A stretch of DNA of 64,000 nt from Polaribacter gangjinensis (GTDB lineage: Bacteria; Bacteroidota; Bacteroidia; Flavobacteriales; Flavobacteriaceae): positions 1,381,501 through 1,445,500 of the forward strand of contig NZ_CP150662.1 in the NCBI RefSeq assembly GCF_038024125.1. The letters are read 5' to 3'. Below the pieces are notes generated by a model. That model searched no databases. It saw only the letters and a list, made by a program, of their open reading frames with translations, and was not told the DNA's origin. Made by a program: the position numbers and the translations under genes. Position 1 is the stretch's first letter. Each line of letters opens with the position of its first letter. Positions 8,499-16,579 of this stretch are shown here, piece after piece.

Positions 8499-9662
8499 AT
8501 GAAGAAAATTCAAATGGTTGACTTGCAAAGTCAATACGAAAAAATTAAAGATGCTGTTGATCAATCCATTCAACAGGTACTCAATACTGCCACCTATATC
8601 AATGGCCCATTAGTAAAAGAATTTCAAGAAGATTTAGAAAAATACCTGAATGTAAAACACGTCATTCCTTGTGCAAACGGAACAGATGCCTTGCAAATTG
8701 CCATGATGGGTTTGGATTTAAAACCTGGTGATGAAGTTATTACAGCCGATTTTACATTTGCAGCAACCGTTGAAGTAATTGCATTACTACAATTAACACC
8801 TGTGTTGGTTGATGTGGATCAAAAAACATTCAATATTGATATTGAAGCGATTAAAAAAGCCATTACTCCAAAAACCAAAGCAATTGTTCCTGTGCATTTA
8901 TTTGGGCAAGTTGCCAATATGGAAGCCATTTTAGAAATTGCCAAAGAGCATAATTTATATGTCATTGAAGACAATGCGCAAGCAATTGGTGCTGATTATA
9001 CATTTTCTGATGGAAGCAAACAAAAAGCAGGAACTATTGGCACTGTTGGTACAACCTCTTTTTTTCCATCTAAAAACTTAGGTTGTTATGGAGATGGAGG
9101 TGCGATTTTTACCAATGATGATGATTTAGCGCACAAATTGCGTGGTATTGTAAATCACGGAATGTACGAACGTTATTACCATGATGTTGTAGGTGTAAAT
9201 TCGCGATTGGATTCTATTCAAGCAGGCGTTTTAAAAATAAAATTGCCGCATTTAGATACGTATTGTAATACGCGTAGAAACGCAGCTCGTTTTTATACAA
9301 AAGCGCTTAAAAATCATCCAGCAATCATAACTCCAACTACACAATCGAACACTACCAAAAACTGTGGTGAATTGTGTGATTTTTGTGATTGCCATGTTTT
9401 TCATCAATATACCTTACAAATCACCAATGGAAAACGCGATGCTTTGCACAAACATTTGTTAGATAACGGAATTCCGAATGCCATTTATTATCCTGTTGCT
9501 TTGCATGCACAAAAAGCATATCAAGATGAAAGATATAAGGAAGCAGATTTTCCTGTAACCAATCAATTGGTAAAAACAGTCATTTCTTTACCTATGCATA
9601 CAGAATTGGATGAAGAACAATTGACATTTATCACAGAAACCATCATTAAATTTTTAAATTAA
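8499..9662 (+). CDS. DegT/DnrJ/EryC1 family PLP aminotransferase
   Basis: 387 residues from the ATG at 8499. The reading frame is open further upstream, but that part lies before the promoter and opposite the acylase start. Fold-type I features: IEDNAQAIGA with Asp158 for the PLP pyridine, and SFFPSKNLGCYGDGG with Lys192 as the Schiff base. A Cys-rich stretch (Cys289, 293, 296, 298) precedes the conserved CHVFHQYTL. Members transaminate nucleotide keto-sugars for surface glycans. galE follows 24 bases later, supporting a nucleotide-sugar role. Confidence 0.9.
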   Translation: MKKIQMVDLQSQYEKIKDAVDQSIQQVLNTATYINGPLVKEFQEDLEKYLNVKHVIPCANGTDALQIAMMGLDLKPGDEVITADFTFAATVEVIALLQLTPVLVDVDQKTFNIDIEAIKKAITPKTKAIVPVHLFGQVANMEAILEIAKEHNLYVIEDNAQAIGADYTFSDGSKQKAGTIGTVGTTSFFPSKNLGCYGDGGAIFTNDDDLAHKLRGIVNHGMYERYYHDVVGVNSRLDSIQAGVLKIKLPHLDTYCNTRRNAARFYTKALKNHPAIITPTTQSNTTKNCGELCDFCDCHVFHQYTLQITNGKRDALHKHLLDNGIPNAIYYPVALHAQKAYQDERYKEADFPVTNQLVKTVISLPMHTELDEEQLTFITETIIKFLN

Positions 9663-9686
9663 AAAAGTATCAATCAACAACCCATC

Positions 9687-10697
9687 ATGAAAAAAATTTT
9701 AGTAACAGGAGGTTTAGGTTTTATTGGATCTCACACAGTCGTAGAATTGCAAAACGAAGGCTTTGAAGTAGTCATTATAGATGATTTATCAAACACAACT
9801 ATCAATGTTTTAGATAATATTACTTCGATTACTGGTAAAAAGCCTATTTTTTATCAAATGGATACTCGTAAAAAAGAGGATTTAAAAACACTTTTCAATA
9901 GCCATGATATTGATGGCATTATCCATTTTGCAGCGTACAAAGCTGTAGGAGAAAGTATGGGCAAACCTTTAGAATACTATGAAAACAACCTAAGTTCGTT
10001 GATTTATTTATTACAAGAAATGAGAGATCGTAACTTAGACAACTTTATTTTCTCTTCCTCTTGTACAGTTTATGGTCAGGCAGATGAATTACCAGTTACT
10101 GAAAAAGCACCTGTAAAAGCGGCTGAATCTGTGTATGGTAACACCAAACAAATTGGCGAAGAAATCATTAGAGATGCCAGCAATGCGCATAAAATTAATT
10201 GTATTGCATTGCGTTATTTCAATCCAATTGGAGCGCATCCAAGTATTAAAATTGGAGAATTACCATTAGGTGTGCCACAAAATTTAATTCCATTTATTAC
10301 ACAAACTGCTGCAGGAATTCGCAAAGAATTGTCTGTTTTTGGAGATGATTACCCAACTCCTGATGGAACAGCTGTAAGAGATTACATTCACGTGGTTGAT
10401 TTGGCAAAAGCTCACATTGCTGCACTAAAACGCTTGATGGAAAAACGAAACAAAACTACTTTTGAGTACTTTAATATTGGTACTGGAAAAGGAAGTTCGG
10501 TATTAGAAGTGATCAACGCTTTTGAAAAAGTAAACAACCTAAAATTAAATTATAAAATCGTTGGCAGACGTGAAGGAGATGTTGTTGCTGCGTATGCAGA
10601 CACAACTATTGCCAACAAAGAATTGAACTGGAAAACAGAAATCAGCTTAGAAGAAGCCTTAGCTTCTGCTTGGAAATGGCAGTTGAAACAGGGATAG
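9687..10697 (+). CDS. galE: UDP-glucose 4-epimerase GalE
   Basis: 336 residues, the usual length. The N-terminal NAD motif is TGGLGFIGSHT (7-17), the catalytic SSSCTVYG and YGNTK (Tyr-x-x-x-Lys) follow, and GTGKGSSVLEV and RREGDVVAAYA near the C-terminus are GalE signatures. It interconverts UDP-glucose and UDP-galactose for polysaccharide synthesis. It is co-directional with the DegT aminotransferase and ends at a strong terminator. Confidence 0.95.
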   Translation: MKKILVTGGLGFIGSHTVVELQNEGFEVVIIDDLSNTTINVLDNITSITGKKPIFYQMDTRKKEDLKTLFNSHDIDGIIHFAAYKAVGESMGKPLEYYENNLSSLIYLLQEMRDRNLDNFIFSSSCTVYGQADELPVTEKAPVKAAESVYGNTKQIGEEIIRDASNAHKINCIALRYFNPIGAHPSIKIGELPLGVPQNLIPFITQTAAGIRKELSVFGDDYPTPDGTAVRDYIHVVDLAKAHIAALKRLMEKRNKTTFEYFNIGTGKGSSVLEVINAFEKVNNLKLNYKIVGRREGDVVAAYADTTIANKELNWKTEISLEEALASAWKWQLKQG

Positions 10698-10724
10698 TTT
10701 TTAATCTTATTCATCTTTTAAATA

Positions 10725-10755
10725 AAAAACCCTGAACAAATTGTACAGGGTTTTT
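10725..10755. terminator. Bidirectional intrinsic terminator (galE / metalloprotease)
   Basis: AAAAACCCTG pairs with CAGGGTTTTT around an 11-base loop. A-tract and T-tract on both sides allow it to serve both convergent genes. Confidence 0.9.
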
Positions 10756-10788
10756 CAATTTTAATAGCAAAAAGCTAGAAGCCAATAG

Positions 10789-13293
10789 CTACTTTGGATC
10801 TAAAATCATTCCAATACGATCTGCAACATCTTGCAAATGGTATCTTGTTAAGGTATTGCCAGCTGCTGCAGCTGCTTTTGCATCACGTTGAATGCGTTTC
10901 AACTCGCCTCTAACCACTGCTTTTACATCAGATTGATTTACAGTAATACCACTTTGTTTTGCATAACCATTATTGATTTCACGTTGGTCTTTTGCCTCGT
11001 TTAATAAATAATTCATACGATCTAAATAAGCTCTTTGCAAGTTTCTTCTGTAGGTATCAATAGCAGCACCATTATACAATTCTGTCCAAATACCTGCTCT
11101 TAAATCATTCATCATACTTACCAAAGTATAGGCTTTTGCTGTACCATTAAGTGTTTCGTTTTCAATCATTCGTGCCATTCTTCCTGCATCTAAAATGTTG
11201 TTCAAGTTACGTGCTTGCAAGCCTCTTACTCTTTCTACTGAACCTGAAAACTCAATTTTTCCAAAGATATTTTTATCCAACATCCAAGTAGGAGTTTTGA
11301 ATAAATTATCAATCAAAAATTTCAATGCTTCTTGTTGTTTTGCTTTGTTAACGTGTGTATAAACTGCGCCTTCTTGATCTGTAGTTTTGTAGTATTCATA
11401 TACACCACCAATATTGGCAGTTACGTGTCCCATATATCTGTTAAACTGACCTAACAATTCGCCATACATGGTGCTCAACTCAGCATACGTTTCTCCTTTT
11501 TCAGAGGTCCATTCTTCTAATTTAGGCAAAATACGTTTCAAGTTTTTAATTCCGTACATAGACGCTTTCATAGCATCATCACCCAAATCTTCGGTTTGTG
11601 AACTTGGATCTACAACGCCTGATGCTTGTTGATGTCCAAAACGATACATTGGGTCTCCTGCATGTTTCAAAATCCAAGCATCCAACGTTTCTTTTTCACC
11701 TTTAGCATCTTTGTCTAAAATAGGTCTATAACCCCATTCAATAGCGTATTTGTCATAAATACCAATGTTTGGCATCAATGCAACTCCTTTATCTTCTGGT
11801 TGTGCTATATAGTTAAAACGCGCATAGTCCATGATAGATGGTGCGGTTCCGTATTTTGCTGTAAATGATGCTGAACGCAAAGAATCTACAGGATATGCCA
11901 CTGAACTTCCCATGTTGTGAGGCAATCCTAAGGTATGACCTACTTCGTGTGATGATACAAAACGAATCAAACGTCCCATAACTTCAGTTTTGAATGAGTT
12001 ACCACGAGCATCTTCATTGATGGCTGCAGTTTGGATAAAAAACCAATTGTGCAACAATGTCATTACGTTGTGATACCAGTTGATGTCTGATTCTAAAATT
12101 TCTCCTGAACGTGGGTCACTTACGTGAGGTCCGTTTGCATTTGGAATTGGAGAAGCCAAATATCTCACCACAGAATAACGTACGTCCTCTGGAGACCAAT
12201 CTGGATCTTCTTCTTTCGTTGGTGGATCTTTTGCGATGATAGCTTCTTTGAAACCAGCTGCTTCAAATGCTACTTGCCAATCTTCAATTCCTTGTTTGAT
12301 GTAAGGAACCCATTCTTTTGGAGTTGCTCTATCAATATAATATACAATTTGTTTTTTAGGAACTACCAATTCACCTCTTTTGAATTTTTCGATGTCTTCA
12401 TCTTTCACTTCCAAACGCCATCTGTCTAAATAGGTAACTGTTTTACTACGTTGATCTTTCAATCCATAATCGTATTGACCGCGTGCAAACCATCCAACGC
12501 GTTCATCAAAATAACGACGTTTCATAGGTACTTTTGGTAATAAAATCATAGAATTACTCATCTCTAAAGAGATAGAACCCACACTTTGGTTTGATGGTGG
12601 TGCTGAAGCAATGTATGTTTTTACATGTCTCAACTCAATGTTTTGCGGATAACTACTTACTCGCTCAATATACGAACGTGCGTTGTCTAATCTTGATACT
12701 CTGTAACGAGTTCTGTATCCTTCAGGAAATCCTAATGGTTTTACATCTTCTTTCAATAATGGTGTTGCATCAATTACTACTGCTGTAGTGTCTTTGTTGA
12801 ATGCTTTGATTGGAAAAGCAAATAAAACAGGTTCGAAGTTTGAGTTTACAACAGCTTCATGAATTGGTAAAATGGTGTCAGCAACTACATCATGAGAAAC
12901 AACTCTCAATAATACTTGCTCACCTTTACGTTGCCAACGCAATACTTGTGTATTAGTTTTTCCGCCACCAAAACCAATTTCGCTAGCGGTTTTTGCGATA
13001 CGAGTAACCATCAACATTTCTCTTTCGAAAAGTGAATCTGGAATTTCAAATAAATAAGTATCATCTTTAGAATGCACATTGAACAACCCTTTGTCAGTTG
13101 TCATGTCTTTTGTAACTACCTTTGCATAAGGTTGAGGACCTGTTTTTTTAGGTTCAGGTTTTGTAGCTGGAGTAACTACAGGGGCTTTTTTGTCGTCTTT
13201 GCTTTCTTTTTTCTTTCTTTGTGCAGTTGCATCCAAAGAAAAAGCAAAAACAAATGCAACTGAAAGCAGCTGCAATACTATTTTTTTTGTCAT
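10789..13293 (-). CDS. Secreted zinc-dependent metalloprotease (DUF5117/DUF5118/DUF4953 type)
   Basis: 834 residues from the ATG at 13293, which begins a clean signal peptide (MTKKIVLQLLSVAFVFAFS... ending in DATAQ); an upstream in-frame start would spoil it. A Lys- and Pro-rich linker follows. The catalytic site is HEVGHTLGLPH at 449-459, the HExxHxxGxxH zinc motif of metzincin-like proteases. The long N-terminal region and C-terminal helical part match the large Bacteroidota family with this domain order. The substrate is unknown. Terminators flank the gene on both sides. Confidence 0.88.
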   Translation of the reverse strand: MTKKIVLQLLSVAFVFAFSLDATAQRKKKESKDDKKAPVVTPATKPEPKKTGPQPYAKVVTKDMTTDKGLFNVHSKDDTYLFEIPDSLFEREMLMVTRIAKTASEIGFGGGKTNTQVLRWQRKGEQVLLRVVSHDVVADTILPIHEAVVNSNFEPVLFAFPIKAFNKDTTAVVIDATPLLKEDVKPLGFPEGYRTRYRVSRLDNARSYIERVSSYPQNIELRHVKTYIASAPPSNQSVGSISLEMSNSMILLPKVPMKRRYFDERVGWFARGQYDYGLKDQRSKTVTYLDRWRLEVKDEDIEKFKRGELVVPKKQIVYYIDRATPKEWVPYIKQGIEDWQVAFEAAGFKEAIIAKDPPTKEEDPDWSPEDVRYSVVRYLASPIPNANGPHVSDPRSGEILESDINWYHNVMTLLHNWFFIQTAAINEDARGNSFKTEVMGRLIRFVSSHEVGHTLGLPHNMGSSVAYPVDSLRSASFTAKYGTAPSIMDYARFNYIAQPEDKGVALMPNIGIYDKYAIEWGYRPILDKDAKGEKETLDAWILKHAGDPMYRFGHQQASGVVDPSSQTEDLGDDAMKASMYGIKNLKRILPKLEEWTSEKGETYAELSTMYGELLGQFNRYMGHVTANIGGVYEYYKTTDQEGAVYTHVNKAKQQEALKFLIDNLFKTPTWMLDKNIFGKIEFSGSVERVRGLQARNLNNILDAGRMARMIENETLNGTAKAYTLVSMMNDLRAGIWTELYNGAAIDTYRRNLQRAYLDRMNYLLNEAKDQREINNGYAKQSGITVNQSDVKAVVRGELKRIQRDAKAAAAAGNTLTRYHLQDVADRIGMILDPK

Positions 13294-13392
13294 AATTGTG
13301 TGTGATTTGAATTGCCGCACAAAGTACACAAACCTGTAAAGATGAGGTCTTAAAATAATGTTAAAGAGATTTTAAATACACCCATATCGAAT

Positions 13393-13427
13393 AAAAAAGC
13401 CTCTTGAAAATTTCAAGAGGCTTTTTT
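13393..13427. terminator. Intrinsic terminator of metK
   Basis: AAAAAAGCCTCTTG pairs with CAAGAGGCTTTTTT around AAAATTT, a symmetric hairpin with U-tracts in both directions. It lies 11 bases past the metK stop. Confidence 0.92.
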
Positions 13428-13437
13428 ATATACTTTT

Positions 13438-14727
13438 CTACAAAGAAAAAGCTTCTTTAATCTTATCTACATAATCCAATTTCTCCCAAGTAAAGGTTTC
13501 TACTTCTTGAGAAACTGTCTCGCCCATTGGATTTGTAAATGTTACTGTTTTTATTTCAGGAGTTCTTCCCATATGACCGTAAGCAGCAGTTTCTGAATAA
13601 ATTGGAGTTCTCAATTTAAATCGCTTTTCGATAAAATATGGACGCATGTCAAATATTTCTTTGATTTTTTTTCCAATTTCACCATCAGACATTTTCACTT
13701 TGGATGTTCCATATGTATTTACATTGATACTTGTAGGCTCTGCAACACCAATAGCGTACGAAACTTGTACTAAAACTTCTTTACACAGTCCTGCTGCAAC
13801 CATATTTTTAGCAATATGTCTTGTTGCATAAGCTCCTGAACGATCTACTTTACTAGGATCTTTTCCAGAAAAAGCTCCTCCTCCATGAGCACCTTTTCCA
13901 CCATAAGTATCAACAATAATTTTACGGCCTGTCAATCCTGTATCTCCATGTGGACCTCCAATTACAAAAACACCAGTTGGATTGATGTGATAATTGATTT
14001 TATCATTGAACAACTGTTGAATATGATTGGGCAACTTTGCAATCACTCTTGGAATTAATATATTTTTAATGTCATTATTGATGACTTTTAACATAGCATC
14101 CTCAGCGATTTTTTTATCAGAAATACTTTTTGATGCTGGTTTGATAAAATCATCATGTTGCGTTGAAATTACAATCGTATCAATTCTTTGCGGTACATTA
14201 TCGTCTGAATATTCTATGGTAACTTGACTTTTTGCATCAGGTCTTAAATACGTAATTTGAGTATTTTCTCTTCGGATTTCAGCCAATTCTTTCAACAATC
14301 TGTGAGATAATTCTAACGCTAAAGGCATATAATTTTCAGTTTCGTCAGTGGCATAACCAAACATCATTCCTTGATCTCCTGCACCTTGTTCTTCTGGATT
14401 TTTTTTATCAACTCCTTGATTGATATCTGGAGATTGCTCGTGAATTGCCGATAAAACGCCACAAGAATTGCCATCAAACATATACTCACTTTTGTTGTAG
14501 CCAATTTTATTGATAACCTCTCTTGCAATTTGCTGCACATCCAAATAAGTTTGAGACTTTACTTCACCCGCCAAAATTACTTGACCTGTTGTTACCAACG
14601 TTTCGCAAGCAACTTTACTGTTTTTATCAAAAGCTAAAAAATGATCAATCAATGCATCACTTATTTGATCGGCAACTTTATCAGGATGTCCTTCAGAAAC
14701 ACTTTCTGACGTAAATAAATATGACAT
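13438..14727 (-). CDS. metK: S-adenosylmethionine synthetase MetK
   Basis: 429 residues, at the long end for the family, as in flavobacteria. Signatures are [21 protein letters not shown] at the N-terminus (ATP and metal contacts), [12 protein letters not shown], and [16 protein letters not shown] near the middle. It makes SAM from methionine and ATP, the last step of the pathway encoded by the neighbouring cluster. The mRNA leader of about 150 bases carries a SAM-II-like riboswitch, so the enzyme is probably under feedback by its own product. Confidence 0.97.
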   Translation of the reverse strand: MSYLFTSESVSEGHPDKVADQISDALIDHFLAFDKNSKVACETLVTTGQVILAGEVKSQTYLDVQQIAREVINKIGYNKSEYMFDGNSCGVLSAIHEQSPDINQGVDKKNPEEQGAGDQGMMFGYATDETENYMPLALELSHRLLKELAEIRRENTQITYLRPDAKSQVTIEYSDDNVPQRIDTIVISTQHDDFIKPASKSISDKKIAEDAMLKVINNDIKNILIPRVIAKLPNHIQQLFNDKINYHINPTGVFVIGGPHGDTGLTGRKIIVDTYGGKGAHGGGAFSGKDPSKVDRSGAYATRHIAKNMVAAGLCKEVLVQVSYAIGVAEPTSINVNTYGTSKVKMSDGEIGKKIKEIFDMRPYFIEKRFKLRTPIYSETAAYGHMGRTPEIKTVTFTNPMGETVSQEVETFTWEKLDYVDKIKEAFSL

Positions 14728-14766
14728 AACTATAGTTTTAATCTGTTTTTGTGAAAAATAAAATCG

Positions 14767-14785
14767 GATTGCAAATAGCTAAAAG
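14767..14785 (-). promoter_or_regulatory. Putative anti-aptamer strand in the metK leader
   Basis: In the metK RNA, CUUUUAGC (14785-14778) can pair with the SAM-contacting strand GCUAAAG of the aptamer, with one bulge, and UUGCAAUC (14774-14767) is an exact 8-base complement of the aptamer loop strand GAUUGCAA. The two pairings are nested, so one long hairpin would compete with the aptamer fold. This is inferred from complementarity alone. Confidence 0.6.
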
Positions 14786-14797
14786 TAGTAGAAATGT

Positions 14798-14871
14798 ACT
14801 GCTTTAGCATTTTTGTTTAAACTGAAACACTTTCAGTTTTAGAGGTTGCAATCAGTTCAAATTTTTCCTCT
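14798..14871 (-). promoter_or_regulatory. SAM-II riboswitch aptamer, with an extra hairpin, facing metK
   Basis: Read on the minus strand: P1 is AGAGG (14871-14867) with CCUCU (14845-14841). The loop contains AUUUGA, ACUG, AUUGCA. The 3' strand has AAU, GCUAAAG, CAGU (14811-14798). ACUG pairs with CAGU and AUU with AAU, giving the H-type pseudoknot of SAM-II, and UUGCA and GCUAAA are the conserved ligand-site sequences. A perfect 9-bp hairpin (14819-14839, loop GUG) is inserted in the long loop between P1 and the pseudoknot strand. The position in the metK 5' leader fits the family. Confidence 0.82.
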
Positions 14872-14883
14872 TTGTTCGAGTTG

Positions 14884-14891
14884 CAAATTTA
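14884..14891 (-). promoter_or_regulatory. -7 promoter element of metK
   Basis: TAAATTTG on the minus strand matches TAnnTTTG. Transcription would start near 14877, just ahead of the SAM-II aptamer. Confidence 0.6.
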
Positions 14892-14996
14892 GAGTTAAAT
14901 TCTAAATTGATTTGCATTTTTAAGAAAAAATTATCAGAATAAAAAAGAGCTCGTGAATTTAGAAAATCTCTTTTACCGAAAAAAAATAGATTTTTA

Positions 14997-15029
14997 TTTG
15001 GATATTCCAATTTTCTGTTGCAATATTTG
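14997..15029 (+). promoter_or_regulatory. Weak promoter candidate for the metY transcript
   Basis: TTTG at 14997-15000 and AATATTTG at 15022-15029, spaced 21 bases, resemble the -33/-7 pair with one mismatch in the -7 box. A start near 15036 would place the SAM-I riboswitch at the 5' end of the mRNA. Confidence 0.4.
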
Positions 15030-15059
15030 TGCTCACAAAGTTCAATAACTTATTGAAAT

Positions 15060-15160
15060 GTTATCAAGAAAGGTGGAGGGACTAGACCCTTTGAAGCCTT
15101 AGCAACCTCCCAATTATTGGAAAAGGTGCTAAATTCTACCCAATAAAATGGATAGATAAC
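15060..15160 (+). promoter_or_regulatory. SAM-I (S-box) riboswitch upstream of metY
   Basis: P1 is GUUAUC (15060-15065) with GAUAAC (15155-15160). Between them come the S-box core AAGAAAGGTGGAGGGA, GACCC, TTTGAAGCCTTAGCAACC, and GGTGCTAAATTCTACC, which keep the order and sequence of the SAM-I consensus, including the kink-turn and GCAACC. It should lower expression of the metY-metX/thrA-metZ genes when SAM is abundant. The ATG is 130 bases downstream, leaving room for an expression platform. Confidence 0.95.
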
Positions 15161-15165
15161 AAAAA

Positions 15166-15193
15166 AGAAATTTCTTACACTACAGAAATTTCT
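15166..15193 (+). promoter_or_regulatory. Twin palindrome hairpin after the SAM-I aptamer
   Basis: AGAAATTTCT occurs at 15166-15175 and again at 15184-15193. Each copy is self-complementary and the two can pair as a 10-bp stem with an 8-base loop. It lies just after P1, so it may belong to the expression platform. No tight U-tract follows. Confidence 0.4.
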
Positions 15194-15222
15194 ACTATTC
15201 TTAATAACATTTTTCTAGTAAG

Positions 15223-15243
15223 TACATCAACAAAATTGATGTA
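15223..15243 (+). promoter_or_regulatory. 8-bp hairpin in the metY leader
   Basis: TACATCAA and TTGATGTA form a perfect stem around CAAAA, 47 bases before the metY start. A T-rich but interrupted run follows (GGCTTTTGGTTTAATT). It could be a weak terminator or a translation-control element. Confidence 0.4.
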
Positions 15244-15290
15244 GTTGGCTTTTGGTTTAATTATTTATTAACTCAAAAAAAAATAGAAAA

Positions 15291-16571
15291 ATGAGTACAC
15301 AAAAAATCGCAACAAACGCGTTACACGCAGGACATGATGTAACAAAAAATGGAGGAACAAGGGCTGTGCCTATTTACCAAACAACGTCGTATGTTTTTAA
15401 TAATTCAAATCATGCTGCAAACCTTTTTTCATTGAAAGAATTAGGGTTTATTTACACACGATTGAACAATCCAACCAATCAAATTTTACAAGACAGATTG
15501 GCAGCCATTGAAGGTGGAATTGGCGCTGTTGTTTTTGCATCTGGAACAGCTGCTATTTCAACAGGATTGTTAACTTTACTAAAAGCGGGCGATCACATTG
15601 TTGCATCTAGTAGTTTGTATGGAGGAACGTATAATTTACTAAATGTAACTTTACCAAGATTAGGCATAACTACTACGTTTGTTGATGCTTCAAATCCTGA
15701 TAATTTTAGAACAGCAGTTCAAGATAATACGAGAGCCTTTTTTGTAGAATCTTTGGGAAATCCGAAGTTGGATGTATTGGATTTAGAAGCCATTTCTAAA
15801 GAAGCAAAAACAGCAAAAGTTCCTTTTATAGTTGATAATACTGTGGCAACTCCTGCTTTATTAAATCCCATAAAACATGGTGCTGATATTGTAATTCACT
15901 CGTTAACAAAATACATTGGTGGTCAAGGAAATTCTTTAGGAGGAGCCATTATTGATGCAGGTACTTTTGATTGGTCTAATGGAAAATTCCCTGAATTTAC
16001 AGAGCCTTCTGCTGGTTATCATGGGTTGAAATATTATGAAACACTTGGAGCAGCTTCTTATACTTTCAAATTGATTTTAGAAGGATTGCGTGATTTTGGT
16101 GGCGCATTGAGTCCAACAAATGCCTTCAATATCATTCAAGGTTTGGAAACACTTTCTGTTAGAATCAAACAACATTCTCAAAATGCCCTAGAAATTGCCA
16201 AATGGTTAGAACAACAAGATGAGGTTGCTTGGGTAAATTATCCAGGATTGGAAAGTAGTGCTTACAAATCATTGGCTGATAAATACTTGCCAAATGGACA
16301 AAGTGGAATTGTTACTTTTGGTGCAAAAGGCGGATTTGAAGCTGCAAAAACAATTGCTGATGAAACCAAATTATTTTCATTATTGGCAAATATTGGCGAT
16401 ACAAAATCGTTGATTATCCATCCTTCAAGCACAACTCATCAACAATTAAATGAAGAGCAACAAAAAAGTACTGGAGTAACTACTGATTTAATTCGACTTT
16501 CTGTTGGTATTGAAGATGTTGAAGATTTAAAAGCCGATTTAAAAGCAGCATTTGCTAAAATATCAAAATAA
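15291..16571 (+). CDS. metY: O-acetylhomoserine sulfhydrylase MetY
   Basis: 426 residues, the length of MetY, which is longer than other Cys/Met-metabolism PLP enzymes. The PLP lysine is Lys207 in HSLTKYIGGQG, and NPTNQILQDRLAAIEGG and SSTTHQQL are conserved family blocks. It joins O-acetylhomoserine with sulfide to give homocysteine. The gene is under a SAM-I riboswitch and is followed 8 bases later by the fused MetX, which makes its substrate. Confidence 0.95.
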   Translation: MSTQKIATNALHAGHDVTKNGGTRAVPIYQTTSYVFNNSNHAANLFSLKELGFIYTRLNNPTNQILQDRLAAIEGGIGAVVFASGTAAISTGLLTLLKAGDHIVASSSLYGGTYNLLNVTLPRLGITTTFVDASNPDNFRTAVQDNTRAFFVESLGNPKLDVLDLEAISKEAKTAKVPFIVDNTVATPALLNPIKHGADIVIHSLTKYIGGQGNSLGGAIIDAGTFDWSNGKFPEFTEPSAGYHGLKYYETLGAASYTFKLILEGLRDFGGALSPTNAFNIIQGLETLSVRIKQHSQNALEIAKWLEQQDEVAWVNYPGLESSAYKSLADKYLPNGQSGIVTFGAKGGFEAAKTIADETKLFSLLANIGDTKSLIIHPSSTTHQQLNEEQQKSTGVTTDLIRLSVGIEDVEDLKADLKAAFAKISK

Positions 16572-16579
16572 AAAAAACT

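Larger units (their letters stand above)
14728..15290. other. 563-bp divergent regulatory region between metK and metY
   Basis: No gene is seen here. From left to right it holds the metK leader with an anti-aptamer segment and a SAM-II-like aptamer (minus strand), the metK promoter, an AT-rich centre (about 14892-14996) without recognised features, a weak plus-strand promoter, a SAM-I riboswitch (15060-15160), two small hairpins and the metY start. The two facing transcripts do not overlap. Confidence 0.85.

Noticed and set aside
10789..13293. Short plus-strand open frames opposite the metalloprotease
   Set aside because: They have no start context, no family similarity and follow the codon pattern of the minus-strand gene.
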